Assembly (NCBI RefSeq): GCF_017307055.1
Contig: NZ_JAFLEQ010000016.1
Location: 283,852-323,797 of the forward strand
Reading direction: 5' to 3'
Length of the DNA: 39,946 bases
Origin: Corynebacterium mendelii
GTDB taxonomy: Bacteria; Actinomycetota; Actinomycetes; Mycobacteriales; Mycobacteriaceae
The translations under genes were made by a program, and so were the position numbers. The first letter of the stretch is position 1. Every line of letters starts with the position of its first letter. This document shows positions 1 through 9,500 of this stretch, piece after piece. The notes beneath the pieces are model-generated. The model was given only the letters and a program-made list of their open reading frames with translations. It was not told where the DNA came from and ran no database searches.

Positions 1-389
1 GGGTTGCCGTGTACCAGGGGGTGACGCGGTTTTTCTCCGGACACCCGGCCAAGCGGGCCAATATCTGCACCACAAGCTTTCCGGGCACCGGGACCGAGTG
101 GTTCCCGCACACGGCGCAGGCACGTCCACCGTTGGCGGCCGTGGACTTTCCTGCACCGGAGATAAAAGACAACTACTCTCGTCAGCGGGCACCAACAACG
201 GGGAACCGGGAACTTTGCCGCCACCGGACCCGTTGACGAAGTGAAGGCCACAAGAGATCGGCCGGTGTAACGCGTCCGTCGCCGCCACCGGATCCGGTCC
301 TGTCACGCACACGCCACACTGGCACTGATTGTCCGACAAGGAGGTGCAGGCCACCCGGCGGAGTTTCCTCCGTCGGCGACCGGTGATTT
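1..389. other. Intergenic region upstream of the anti-sigma factor gene
   Basis: No supportable gene lies here. None of the plus frames resembles the end of a sigma factor, although sigE normally sits directly ahead of cseE in corynebacteria (family knowledge). The stretch holds a possible ECF-type promoter at 209-236 and a strong Shine-Dalgarno-like AAGGAGG at 338-344, which is oddly 45 nt ahead of the cseE ATG. A minus-strand frame from a TTG at 172 runs off the left edge but has no recognisable content. Confidence 0.5.
209..236 (+). promoter_or_regulatory. Possible ECF (SigE/SigH-type) promoter
   Basis: GGAACT at 209-214 and CGTTGA at 231-236 are separated by 16 nt. This fits the GGAAC/T - N16-18 - CGTT form known for actinobacterial SigE/SigH-type promoters. 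It points towards the anti-sigma gene 154 nt downstream, so autoregulation is plausible. The motif is short and could occur by chance in GC-rich DNA. Confidence 0.35.
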
Positions 390-764
390 ATGTCCCAGAC
401 ACATCAGACACCCAAAGCCCGACGCCCCAGAAAGTTCGCTTCCCAGGAGCATCTGTCGGCCGAGGCGGTCGCTTCCTTCGTGGACGGCGAACTGACCCCG
501 GCTGCCACCCACCGCGCGAAAGTCCACATGGTGCACTGCACGGAATGCCGCGGGGAAGTTGACCGCCAGCGTTTCGCCGCCGACAGGCTGCGCAGCGACA
601 GCGAGGATATTCAGGCACCCAGCGAACTGGTGCAGAAACTGACCCGTATCGCCGTCTCCTGTCCGGCAGGCCCGGGGGCGGAGGATCTTGACCGGGAACC
701 CGAGGGATTTCTCGGCAAAGTCGACTACCTTTACCGTGCGGTCCGCCGCACCCGTACCCGTTGA
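390..764 (+). CDS. cseE: Zinc-binding anti-sigma factor (CseE/RseA-like)
   Basis: 124 aa, cytoplasmic. A ZAS-type anti-sigma domain is visible: an acidic helix (SAEAVASFVDGELTPAA, about residues 23-39) is followed by the H46-x3-C50-x2-C53 zinc motif (HMVHCTEC). Such proteins hold an ECF sigma factor inactive until redox or envelope stress. The position directly ahead of tatB matches cseE of corynebacteria. An in-frame TGA at 384-386 fixes the ATG at 390 as the first possible start, but no SD stands at the usual distance. Unusually, the partner sigE is not in the preceding 389 nt; it may lie beyond the window edge or elsewhere. The anti-sigma class is well supported; the specific orthology rests on synteny. 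Confidence 0.8.
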   Translation: MSQTHQTPKARRPRKFASQEHLSAEAVASFVDGELTPAATHRAKVHMVHCTECRGEVDRQRFAADRLRSDSEDIQAPSELVQKLTRIAVSCPAGPGAEDLDREPEGFLGKVDYLYRAVRRTRTR

Positions 765-875
765 AAACCGTGGAACACCAGCCTGTGTCGGCCCGTCCCC
801 GGACCGGTGGACCATCCTGCTGCCACCGGAAAACCCATAGCTGACCCATCCCCGGTACGACATGCCCCGGCAGGT

Positions 876-881
876 TAAACT
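876..881 (+). promoter_or_regulatory. -10 box for leaderless tatB
   Basis: TAAACT matches the actinobacterial TAnAnT -10 consensus and ends 6 nt before the GTG at 888, so transcription would start at or next to the start codon. No SD is present between them. No good -35 was seen. Confidence 0.45.
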
Positions 882-887
882 GGCGGG

Positions 888-1475
888 GTGTTCTCGTCTA
901 TCGGATGGCCGGAGATTTTCACCTGTCTCGTCATTGGCCTGATCGTCATCGGCCCGGAGAGGCTTCCCCGTGTCGTGGAAGACGTGCGCGCCGCGATCAT
1001 TGCCGCCAGACGGGCCATCGACAACGTCAAACAGGAACTCAACGAGGAAGTCGGCGACGAGTTCAGGGAACTTGCTGAACCCATCGGCCAGATCGCCCAG
1101 CTGAGGGCCATGGGGCCGAAAGCCGCATTGACGAAAACACTGCTGGACGGGGACACCACTTTTCTGGACTCGTTTGATCCGAACAAGATCATGTCCTCGA
1201 CCACAACAGCAGGTCAGGCGCAACGTGCCAGACAGCAACGGCAGCACCCGGAGACTTCCCCGGAAACGGTACGCATCCCCAGGCCTTCATCCACCGGCAA
1301 GCCGACACCCACCGCAGGCAGTAATGCGGTTCCACCCAGCCTGCAGTCCACCCAGCAGTTAGCCGGCCACAATAATCAGCACGGCCCACACAACAGCGGA
1401 CCACATGCTGCACCCGCATCGCCGGACAACAATCAGGCGACAAACAGCCCCGGTGACTGGGACGACGTCATTTAG
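888..1475 (+). CDS. tatB: Sec-independent (twin-arginine) translocase subunit TatB
   Basis: 195 aa. It begins with a short N-out membrane helix (about residues 8-23, [19 protein letters not shown]) that ends in the conserved GPERLP hinge. An amphipathic helix follows ([18 protein letters not shown]), then an acidic stretch and a long low-complexity Pro/Gln/His-rich tail. This is the TatA/B/E fold; the extended helix and position after an anti-sigma factor favour TatB over TatA. TatB works with TatC in recognising twin-arginine signal peptides of folded exported proteins at the membrane. The GTG at 888 is chosen because it places the TM helix at the N-terminus and has a -10 box just ahead. In related genomes mrp follows closely; here about 11.5 kb separates them. 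Confidence 0.9.
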   Translation: MFSSIGWPEIFTCLVIGLIVIGPERLPRVVEDVRAAIIAARRAIDNVKQELNEEVGDEFRELAEPIGQIAQLRAMGPKAALTKTLLDGDTTFLDSFDPNKIMSSTTTAGQAQRARQQRQHPETSPETVRIPRPSSTGKPTPTAGSNAVPPSLQSTQQLAGHNNQHGPHNSGPHAAPASPDNNQATNSPGDWDDVI

Positions 1476-1769
1476 CCTGTGCCCCGGAAAAACCGGTGTT
1501 CAGTGCAACCCGAAAGACAACTTTTCGGCAACACAGGGGCTGCTCCCGTCCCGGACCCGGTTCGCGACGCGGGTCAATGACGCCATTGCTGCCGCTGGAG
1601 TGGGGTATGTCGTTCATCTTCGCAATCACTTTTTCCCGCTCTGCCCGATAAACCCGGGAAAACCCTGTGCGGGAACAAATCCTTCCCCCTCAGGAGGATG
1701 ACCGAGGCCGCACACCAGTACCATCCCCTCAGCCTGTCGAGTGCTGATTGTGGGAGTTACCTTGTGCTC
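1476..1769. other. Noncoding stretch after tatB
   Basis: No gene is supportable. A small stem (CCGAAA at 1510-1515 pairing with TTTCGG at 1523-1528) lies here but has no T-run, so it is a poor terminator. I looked for a DUF4411/PIN partner of the adjacent decayed ImmA/IrrE gene and did not find one. Confidence 0.4.
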
Positions 1770-2556
1770 AGTTGCGAAAGCAGCGCGAAGATCTGCGGAA
1801 GGAACCGCGGTGGCGGTGGCAGCAGCGCCGCACCATCGTTTCTGGGAGCTGTCGCGCTCGCCCGACGGTTCGCCCCCACCGCCGATACCCGATTCGCCCC
1901 TTTGAGAAACATGGGCGAATGCGTGCAGGAGGGAAAACACCTGTCCATTCCCGGTGTCGTTGGCGTCGATGACAACCAGCGGTGCTAGTGGTGAATACAG
2001 CGTGAAACCCCCGGAACGTGTCGATATCCGGTATTCGCTTGGTGGAGTTTCCCGCCACCAAATCAACGACAACCAGCCCCGAGGTTGTCGAAAGCCCGGA
2101 TACGGGGTGTCCGGCGTCGCCGATACTTGTGAAGTACTTTGCGGTCTGCGGCGGAGTAATCAAGGGCCGTTGTCATGGCATCCGCGGCCCGGTGAAACAT
2201 CAAAGCACTGGGTGCTTCCCACAAAACTTCAGCTCCGGTGCACCCACGAAATTCCACTCCTGGCGCCGCTGATTGAGCAGGATGGTCTCCCGCAGATTTT
2301 TTGCCGGGGTGCTTTTTAGCGATTTATCTGAAAAATCCGGAATGGGGACAGTAACCGGTGGGGGATTGTCGAGGAAGAAATGGCCCAGAGGAACAGCGGA
2401 GAAATGGGCAAGCTCCCTCATCTTTGCTGGACCAGGGTGCTTTTCTTTGGAAGCCCAGTGGCTCCCTTCCGGAAATGTCCGGGTGGGCTCCTTGTTGGAC
2501 CACCCGCTGTGTTGTCGTATCGACTCAAGCACAGCCGGCGGGGACGATGCGCTCAC
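1770..2556 (-). pseudogene. Decayed HTH/ImmA-IrrE family metallopeptidase gene
   Basis: Fragments in several minus-strand frames line up in the order of one HTH plus ImmA/IrrE (COG2856-type) protein. The first fragment (2556-2200) carries a worn HTH end and linker: KMRELAHFSAVPLGHFFLDN, then a PVTVPIPDF stretch. A second fragment (about 2210-2160) has HRAADAMTTAL. A third (2163-2020) has GLVVVDLVAGNSTKRIPDID. The last (2010-1775) has GFTLYSPLAPLVVIDANDT, FSLLHAFAHV and RWCGAAATATAVPSADLRAAF. In intact members the metal site reads HExxH; here it reads HAFAH at about 1925-1911, so the catalytic Glu is gone as well. At least three frame changes are needed. The intact family acts as antitoxin or stress regulator, often beside DUF4411, which is absent. 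No function is expected. Confidence 0.75.
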
Positions 2557-2812
2557 AAGTCACCTCCACGGGGACGGACAACGGGGGGCAAGCGGGCCTT
2601 AAAAGGGCGGGGTTGCTGATTTTTCCAGAATCCAGGTCACGGTGTCACCGCCTGATACGTCACTGTGCAGTTCATGAATGTGGTGCCGGAGTACTTGCTG
2701 ACAACCGGAGCCGCGGAGGGCGGGGACTAAGAGTATCCGGCTGGTGGTGCAGACGTTGCCTGTGAAGGGGTGGCTGCGGCTTTACCCGTGGAGCTGCAGC
2801 AGTATTGCTTGC

Positions 2813-2818
2813 TAGCAT
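2813..2818 (+). promoter_or_regulatory. Extended -10 box for leaderless DMP19-like gene
   Basis: TAGCAT, preceded by TGC (extended -10 form TGn), ends 6 nt before the ATG at 2825. No SD is present, so a leaderless transcript is likely. Confidence 0.4.
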
Positions 2819-2824
2819 CCGGAT

Positions 2825-3364
2825 ATGGAGCACACCACCAGACGCATCACCCTCACCGCCGTTGACGTACGGCGCAGCGCCACTGACGGGGATTTGTGGG
2901 AGGTGATGGAGCCGATGCACTTCACAGGCAATTTTTATGCCGATGGTGCCCTCTACGAACGTTCACTGGCGGAATTCACTGTCTTCCAGCGGATGTTGTT
3001 CGCGATGAACTGGATGGAATCCGAGGTGTGCAATGGCGGCTTCGACCAGTTCCTCGGCAACTCCACCGGCATGGTGTGGGCCGATGCATATGCAGGTTTC
3101 ACCGCCATCGGCGACCGGGACACAGTGGACATTCTCGACGCGGTCGGTACCTGGTACGGCGGTGAGCCTGCCAAAGACAGGAAAGCCCGCCGACAGCGTC
3201 TGCAGCAACTGCGGGAGACGGATGCCCACGGGCTGCTCGAAGAGCTGGACAGCCGCTTCTACAGCGACGAGCTACTGGCCGACCGGGAGGAAAAGCAGCG
3301 TGCCTGGGTGAAAAACAATGCAGGGCAGTTCACCTTCGACGGGGAAATCCCGTCCTACGGATAG
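2825..3364 (+). CDS. DMP19-like protein (DUF4375 family)
   Basis: 179 aa, acidic, no signal peptide or membrane segment. The family hallmark is clear: MNWMESEVCNGGFDQFLGNS at about residues 61-80, an E-x2-NGGFDQF-x-N motif, inside a helical domain. The founding member, Neisseria DMP19, is a DNA mimic that binds a transcription factor; many homologues, probably including this one, are uncharacterised and often occur near toxin-immunity genes. It stands 78 nt ahead of a YwqG-like gene in the same direction. The start is supported by the extended -10 box 6 nt upstream. The family call is good; the function is inference. Confidence 0.75.
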   Translation: MEHTTRRITLTAVDVRRSATDGDLWEVMEPMHFTGNFYADGALYERSLAEFTVFQRMLFAMNWMESEVCNGGFDQFLGNSTGMVWADAYAGFTAIGDRDTVDILDAVGTWYGGEPAKDRKARRQRLQQLRETDAHGLLEELDSRFYSDELLADREEKQRAWVKNNAGQFTFDGEIPSYG

Positions 3365-3430
3365 TCCGACAGCAAACCCAGCCCCGGCAATCCGATGGAT
3401 GTGGCCGGAAAATACGACAAAGAAAGAATG

Positions 3431-3436
3431 TAATTT
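3431..3436 (+). promoter_or_regulatory. -10 box for leaderless YwqG-like gene
   Basis: TAATTT ends 6 nt before the ATG at 3443, and no SD is present. The alternative register TGTAAT at 3429-3434 gives an 8-nt gap. The match to TAnAnT is partial. Confidence 0.3.
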
Positions 3437-3442
3437 CAAGCC

Positions 3443-4306
3443 ATGAACCAACCGGCAGTCCCCGGCAAAGACCGCGTCAAGCAGTTTTTCGATCATCTCG
3501 CGGCAGAAACAGCAGTCGACATCATCACCATCACCCCGCAGCCCGGGGCGGTACTGGAACGCACCGGCAGCAACTTCGGCGGATTGTTCTATCTGCCGCG
3601 CGAGTGCAGTATTCCGTGCACGGAAGCTGGCGGTCAGATGTACATGCTGGCGCAGATCAACTGCGCGGAACTGCCGGCCAACAATATCTACCCGGACACC
3701 GGAATCATGCAGTTCTGGATTGACGGCTCAGATGATGTGATGGGAATGGATTTCGAGGACATCCTCTCTGACGCGGGAAAACGGGTCATCTACCATCCTG
3801 AGATCACCGACCATCTCAGCGCCGAGGAACTGTCCGCCATCTACCGGCCGCAGAAGGCCGATGACGGGGAGTTGTATACCCCGATCTTTGAAGGCGCCCC
3901 ACTGGCAATGGTCTTCACCCCGGGCAAGCAGAGCATCCGGGTCACCGACTTCCGCTTTGATGCAGTGTTTACCGAAAAGTGGAATGAGTTCTTCCCCGAC
4001 TGTCCTCTCGACAATCTCTGGGAGCTCAACGACATTGACGAAGAGCTTTTCGACGCGGCCAACGAAAAATTCTGGGGCCAGGAGCAATGCCAGATCGGCG
4101 GATACGGCTCTTTTACCCAGGAAGATCCCCGCTTCGAGGACCCACTGGATGACTACACCGAGCTGCTGTTGCAGATCGAGACTGTCAACGGTCCCGGCTA
4201 CGAGATGATGTGGGGTGATCTGGGAGTGGGCGGTTTCTTTGCCCGGCCACAGCAGCTCGCCGATCTGGATTTCGCCAACTGCATTTTCAACTGGGACTGC
4301 GGATAG
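3443..4306 (+). CDS. YwqG-like protein (DUF1963)
   Basis: 287 aa, cytoplasmic. The DUF1963 layout is visible: GGLFYLPRECSIPC near residues 46-58, then QMYMLAQINCAELP (65-78), YPDTGIMQFWIDG (83-95) and, near residue 220, GGYGSFTQEDPR. In this family these mark a beta-rich fold that binds the protein's own internal repeats; biochemical function is unknown, and members often sit beside polymorphic-toxin immunity genes. It lies between a DMP19-like gene and an SDR gene in the same direction with gaps of 78 and 96 nt, yet each of the three has its own -10-like box, so they may be separate leaderless units. Confidence 0.8.
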   Translation: MNQPAVPGKDRVKQFFDHLAAETAVDIITITPQPGAVLERTGSNFGGLFYLPRECSIPCTEAGGQMYMLAQINCAELPANNIYPDTGIMQFWIDGSDDVMGMDFEDILSDAGKRVIYHPEITDHLSAEELSAIYRPQKADDGELYTPIFEGAPLAMVFTPGKQSIRVTDFRFDAVFTEKWNEFFPDCPLDNLWELNDIDEELFDAANEKFWGQEQCQIGGYGSFTQEDPRFEDPLDDYTELLLQIETVNGPGYEMMWGDLGVGGFFARPQQLADLDFANCIFNWDCG

Positions 4307-4389
4307 CACGTTTGCTGGAGGCCTGTGGAAGAGGGGCAGCACCATACACCGGTGCGGCCGACTGCCGGATGTAGTGGTGGTTTGTTCCG

Positions 4390-4395
4390 TACAGT
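4390..4395 (+). promoter_or_regulatory. -10 box for leaderless SDR gene
   Basis: TACAGT fits TAnAnT exactly and ends 7 nt before the ATG at 4403. There is no SD. This box is a main reason for choosing that ATG over upstream in-frame starts. Confidence 0.45.
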
Positions 4396-4402
4396 GGGAA
4401 AT

Positions 4403-5923
4403 ATGACTGCTACCGACACCAGCCAACCAACCGTTCTGCTGACAGGTGCTACCGGATATGTGGGGGGCCGTCTGGCCCCGTTGCTGGTAGCCCGGGGCCA
4501 CCGCGTCCGGGTGCTGGTGCGCAATCCCGCTCGTTTGGCTGATCTTGGCTGGGCAGAGGATGTGGAGGTTTTCGTCGGCGATCTGTCGGATCCGGATTCG
4601 CTGGCAGGGGTTTGTGACGGCATTGATGTGGTCTACTACCTGGTCCATTCGATGGGGGATGACAAAAAGTTTCGGGAACTGGAACTGCGGTGTGCGAACA
4701 ATTTGGTGGAGCAGGCCCGAACTTCCGGTGTGCAGCGGCTCATTTATTTGTCCGGCCTGCAGGATCCGGACCGGCACAGTGACCACATGGCCTCCCGGGA
4801 GGGTGTGGGACGGGTGTTTCTTGAGTCAGGTCTTTTGAGCATTGTCTTCCAGGCTGGGATTGTGGTCGGCTCCGGTTCGATTTCCTTTGAGATGATCCGC
4901 CACTTAACCGACCGTCTGCCGGTGATGGTCACCCCGAAATTCGTGCGCAACAAAGTCACCCCGATCGCCATCGGCGATGCCCTGCACTATCTTGTGCAGG
5001 CGGCCACCGCAGAGTTTCCCATCTCGCGGACGTGGGATATCGGCGGGGAAGAGGACTTGACCTACGGCGGCATGATGAACACCTACGCAGAGGTTGCGGG
5101 CCTGCGGAGAAGAATCATGATCCCGCTTCCGGTGTTCACCCCAGCCCTGGCGTCCCGTTGGGTGGGCGTGGTCACACCGGTACCCGGTGCCACGGCCAAG
5201 CCACTGATTAAATCCCTCTCGGTTGACGCGGTGGTCACTGAACGCGACATCGACGAAGTGATAGCCCGCCCGGAAGGCGGACTGACCAGTTACCGCGAAG
5301 CAATTGCCCTGGCACTTGACGAGGTGGAACTCGACCAAGTGGAGACCCGCTTCACCGATGACTACGCTGACACCGACTATGCGCCCGCCAGGCCCTTGCC
5401 GGGCGATCCTGATTGGGCCGGAAAAAAGTACTTCGTCGATACCCGCATCCGCACCACCACCGCCAGTAAAGAGCAGCTGTTTGAGGTCATTGAGTCCATC
5501 GGCGGCGCCAACGGCTGGTATTCGGTGCCACTGCTGTGGAAAATCCGCGGCTGGATCGATGTACTGGCCACCGGTCCCGGTTTGATCCGGGGCAGACGTT
5601 CGCCGACGAACCTGCGGGTGGGGGATTGCCTGGACTGGTGGACAGTCGAAAAGATCGACCGCCCCCGGACACTGCTGCTGCGGGCTGATATGCGGGTCAG
5701 CGGGGACGCCTGGCTGGAATTTAAAGTCCTCGACCGGGACGACAACGGCACCGGCTGCCGCTACCGGCACCGCGCCATATTCTTTCCGCACGGTTTGGCG
5801 GGCCTGGTCTACTGGTGGTCAATCTATCCCGCCCACGGATTCGTATTTCCCGCCATGGCCGACAATATTCTCGCCGAAGCTGAAAAACGTGCGGCAGCCG
5901 CCGGTGACCCAACTGACGGGTGA
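4403..5923 (+). CDS. NAD(P)-binding SDR (atypical) with C-terminal DUF2867 domain
   Basis: 506 aa. The N-terminal half is an atypical short-chain dehydrogenase Rossmann fold: VLLTGATGYVGGRLAP at residues 11-26 carries the GxxGxxG nucleotide motif, and VYYLVHSMG and LIYLSGLQD match the complex-I NDUFA9/UbiE-like SDR subgroup. From about residue 340 a DUF2867 domain follows (KKYFVDTRIRTTTA, then GWYSVPLLWKIRGW, CLDWWTVEKI). The same fusion is common in bacteria, annotated as NAD-dependent epimerase/DUF2867; its substrate is unknown. An ATG frame extends to 4325, but the -10 box sits inside that extension, so 4403 is preferred. No terminator with a T-run was found downstream. Confidence 0.85.
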   Translation: MTATDTSQPTVLLTGATGYVGGRLAPLLVARGHRVRVLVRNPARLADLGWAEDVEVFVGDLSDPDSLAGVCDGIDVVYYLVHSMGDDKKFRELELRCANNLVEQARTSGVQRLIYLSGLQDPDRHSDHMASREGVGRVFLESGLLSIVFQAGIVVGSGSISFEMIRHLTDRLPVMVTPKFVRNKVTPIAIGDALHYLVQAATAEFPISRTWDIGGEEDLTYGGMMNTYAEVAGLRRRIMIPLPVFTPALASRWVGVVTPVPGATAKPLIKSLSVDAVVTERDIDEVIARPEGGLTSYREAIALALDEVELDQVETRFTDDYADTDYAPARPLPGDPDWAGKKYFVDTRIRTTTASKEQLFEVIESIGGANGWYSVPLLWKIRGWIDVLATGPGLIRGRRSPTNLRVGDCLDWWTVEKIDRPRTLLLRADMRVSGDAWLEFKVLDRDDNGTGCRYRHRAIFFPHGLAGLVYWWSIYPAHGFVFPAMADNILAEAEKRAAAAGDPTDG

Positions 5924-6501
5924 AAAAGCATCCGGTGCCCGGTTGCGGCCGGATACCACTGCACCACCTAAACCTTCCCCGACAGGGGGCCACCCGGGTT
6001 TGTGCTGCTGTCTTTTCTCGTTTGACGGGGCAGCTCAGCGTTGCACCAAGGGCACCCCGCCGGGCCGTGCGGGGCGAAACGCTCCCATTGCGGTGGTGTC
6101 ATGCGACAACAGCAGCAGCCGGGATCAAGGGCAACATACGTGGCGAACGGCATGCCGTTTCACATCAGCTGACACCCATCGTCGAAACCAGCTCACACTG
6201 TCCGTCATCGTCGCCGGTGGTGTGGCCCCTGATCCTGGTGAGCAGGTGGTCATCCCTTGTGTCCCCGTGGCAGTGAACACAATAATGCTAAGACAACCTG
6301 CATCAAGCAAGCTGGAGCCGGCATCAAGCCGTCTGGCTGTGGCGGGGTTCCGGATCGTTAAAAACCCGGGCTGGACCACATACCGTCAGCTGGATGTGCC
6401 GCAGTCACACAGAGATGGGGGCTTGAGTGGCTGGTCTAACGCTGCTGGCGTGTTGCCCGGGCAAAGAGAAGATGCCGTGAGGGAAAGCAACAGTGCTTCT
6501 T
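5924..6501. other. Noncoding interval between convergent genes
   Basis: It separates the SDR gene from the end of the helicase gene. Open frames across it have no recognisable content and unnatural composition. It contains a short stem ATCCGG (5930-5935)/CCGGAT (5949-5954) just after the SDR stop and a direct repeat GCATCAAGC at 6300-6308 and 6321-6329. Nothing more could be supported. Confidence 0.4.
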
Positions 6502-9500
6502 TCAAGGGTTGGTTGTATCCGCAAGTTTTCCGTCGAGGTACATCCCGGTGAGGATTTCCTGCAGTTGCTCGTTGTAGAGCACATAGTTGACCGGTTGTTG
6601 TCCCGGTCTTTTAAGGGGCTGTAATTCGGCACCCAGGTACTCGGCCAGAGGGGTTGGTGACCAGTGTCCGGCCCCACCCTGCAGAACACCTGCGGCGCTG
6701 AGCCGCTGGTTGAGTTCCGCAGCAGTCGACAGGGTGTCATTGTCGTGAAGAATATTCATCGCCTGCCACCGGCGCAGAAGACCTGTGGCCGATATCGGCG
6801 GCTCAGGTGCGCCCGGCGAAGACGTCTCCGGTTGGGTTGAAACACCGGGTGCGGGGGTGCAGTGGGGGAAGACGTCCCGGGTTTTTTCCGCGTGACGGGC
6901 CAACACCGAAAACACCGGTCCCCGGTTCCACCGCACGGGTGCGCCAATGACCACAAACAGGTCCCTGGCCCTGGAAACAGCCACATTCATCAGCTGGGGA
7001 TGGTCATCGATGAATCCGGACTGGGCGCTGTTTTCGCCGTAGACCGGGGAAAACACCACCACCGGCCGTTCCGCGCCCTGCAGTGCGTGGGCGGTTCCCA
7101 CGGTGATGGCGGTGGCAAGATCAGCGGGCAGGTTTTTCTCGTCCGGGGCATCGTCCACCGCCTTTGAAATCGCTTTTCTGATCTTGTCGACCTGCGGTTT
7201 GAACGGTGTCACAACCGCAATCAGTTCATCTGCCGCCACAGGTTCACCGGGGTGGTACATCGCATGCAGGTGCGCGTAGTTGTCGACAATCCAGTCGGCT
7301 ACTGCCCGGGCTTCGGCGGTGTTGTACCGGGAGTTGCCGAGCCGGGTGTCCTTTGATGCCGGCAGGGTAATGAACTGGATGTGTTTTTCCAAACCCTGGT
7401 CGGTCAACCTGAATGATTCTTTCGGCCGGCTGGGCTTGAGCAGACCGTCGTAGAGCAGCTTGTTGCTGAAGCCGATAATGTCCGGGTGGCAGCGGAAATG
7501 CTCCAGGAGAAGCAGCCCCGGTTGTGTTGTCGCCTGGGCTGTGCCGTGGCACCACCGGCCGGCATGGCTTGCCACCCGCATCAGGTTTGACGGATTGGAT
7601 GCGGTCAGTCCCCGTTTTTTCAGGTTGTTCTGCCAGGCGCTGTCGCTGATGCCGCTTTTCCGGGCGATCTCACAGTCGGTGGTTTCGGTGAGAGTCCAGA
7701 TGGGGGAGAGCTGTTTCTCATCGCCGACAACCAGGGCTCTGTCGGCCAGTGCGAACGCCGGAAGCCCCAACGGTGCACCAACCTGTCCCGCTTCATCGAC
7801 GATCAGTAGATCAATGCGGTTGAGGTCGAAAGACCGCGGATGGTGCGTGTCGGTGTAGACGTGGAAATATTTCGGCAGCTGGTAGACAGTCATCACGAAA
7901 CACGGGGTCAAACAGGGTGCCTGTGACCAGTAGGTGTCGTTGAAGGGGCCGGTTGTTTTGAAGCGTTCGTTTTTGTCGAAGAAGCGGTCTTTCTCTTCCA
8001 GCCAGGTGGCCTCCCAGTAGTGCGCCGCCAACCAGAATTCGGCGTAGCGGAGAGTGGTGTCGAGTACCCGGTCCAGTTCAGTAAGGCTGGTGCAGTCGGC
8101 AATCTGTGTGAGGTCGGTGCAGTCGCCGACCATGGGCAGCCGGTCGAGTCCGGCGCAGGCAAGGGAAAATTTGGGTCCCGGCCCGGATTCGGCCATGGTG
8201 TCGATGAGTGTGCACCGCACCCGGTCGATCTCAACCAGATGCCCGTGGATGATGTTTTTTACCTCCCTGATGCTCAGTTGGGGCCGGTGTGTGCCGGTGG
8301 CTTCGGTGAATCGGCTGACGAAATAGTCTTCCGCCTTTTCCAGGTAGTCGGGGGCGGTGTAGTCGGCATAGGTTTTCTGGCGTCCGGGAGTTTCCACCAG
8401 ATACTGTTTTTCCGCCCGGTCGAGTTTCGCTTTCGAGGGGCAGTAAACGGCCAGCGACTTCAGCGGCTGCAAGGGGCCGGGGGAGTCTGGTGCGGGTTTG
8501 GCCGGCAGCCACCGGGTCTCCCACGGGCCCGGATTATCGGCCGCGACCGAGCTGAAGGAAGAGATGATGTTGGTGACCGCCTGATTGTTGGTGGAAGTAC
8601 CCACAATCACCGGTGGGCGTTTACCGGTCAGTGCGTGGCGGGTCAAAAGATTGGCCACCACCGACTGCAGCATGGTGGTTTTGCCGGTACCGGGAGGACC
8701 GGTCACCGCTGTTACCTCGCCGGATCCGGAAGCCAGAAAACCGTGGACCGCTGTGCGCTGGGAATCAGTCAAACAATAGTTGCGGGACATCGAGCCGCAG
8801 GATTCTGCAGCCAACTGGTGGAGGCTTGTCCCGAGGGCGTCGGTGTGGGTGCGCTTTCCGGTGAAACCTACGGCCATGGTTTCAAACAACGGTGGTTTCT
8901 TATCCTGCTGGGCAAGAAACTCGTAGGTTTGCAGCAGCTCGTCGACGGCCCTGATGCGGTCGTAGACCCGGACGTAGCATTTGTCGGCGACAATGCGCAT
9001 TCCGGTGGTGCCGGTGTGTTCGGCGGCGAATTCGCCGACGGATTTTCCCGCCACCCGCTCAAAGAAGTCGTGGCACAACTCAAGATGGTTGGTGACAGCC
9101 CTGGCGGGAGTGTCGGTGGGGTCGAAAGCCCGGAAGAAACTGTCCATGGTGCCGACGGTGATGTTCTCGGGGGTGATACCCGGGGACAGGAGGTTTGCGG
9201 CCGGAATCCAGGGGTTGCTGCCGAAAACCCAGGCGGCCTCGATGGTGCCGTCTCTCCACAGTTCGGCGGCCAGAGTCAAAATCCCGGTCTTTTTTTTGCC
9301 GCTGACGGCCGTGACCGGCGAGATCGCCACCGACAGGGTTTCCGGCGGGGTGAACTTGGGCTTGTGGTTGGCTGCGGCGTGGGCTGCAAACAGTTTGTCG
9401 GCTTTGTCCTGTGGTATCTGGGCTGCGGCCAGGCATTCCGGTGAAACCGTGATGTAGTCGGAACCGCTGTAGGTGACGGCACCCAAATCGCCCCGGCGCA

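Noticed and set aside
1..172. Minus-strand open frame from TTG at 172 running off the left edge, with a CxxC pair
   Set aside because: No SD, no recognised domain, and a composition typical of antisense reading; too short to judge.
5889..6551. 220-codon plus-strand frame after the SDR gene
   Set aside because: Cys/Ser/Arg-rich, no domain, starts inside the SDR gene and ends inside the helicase gene.
8020..9444. 474-codon plus-strand open frame
   Set aside because: Antisense of the SF1 helicase; Gly/Val-rich with no domain.
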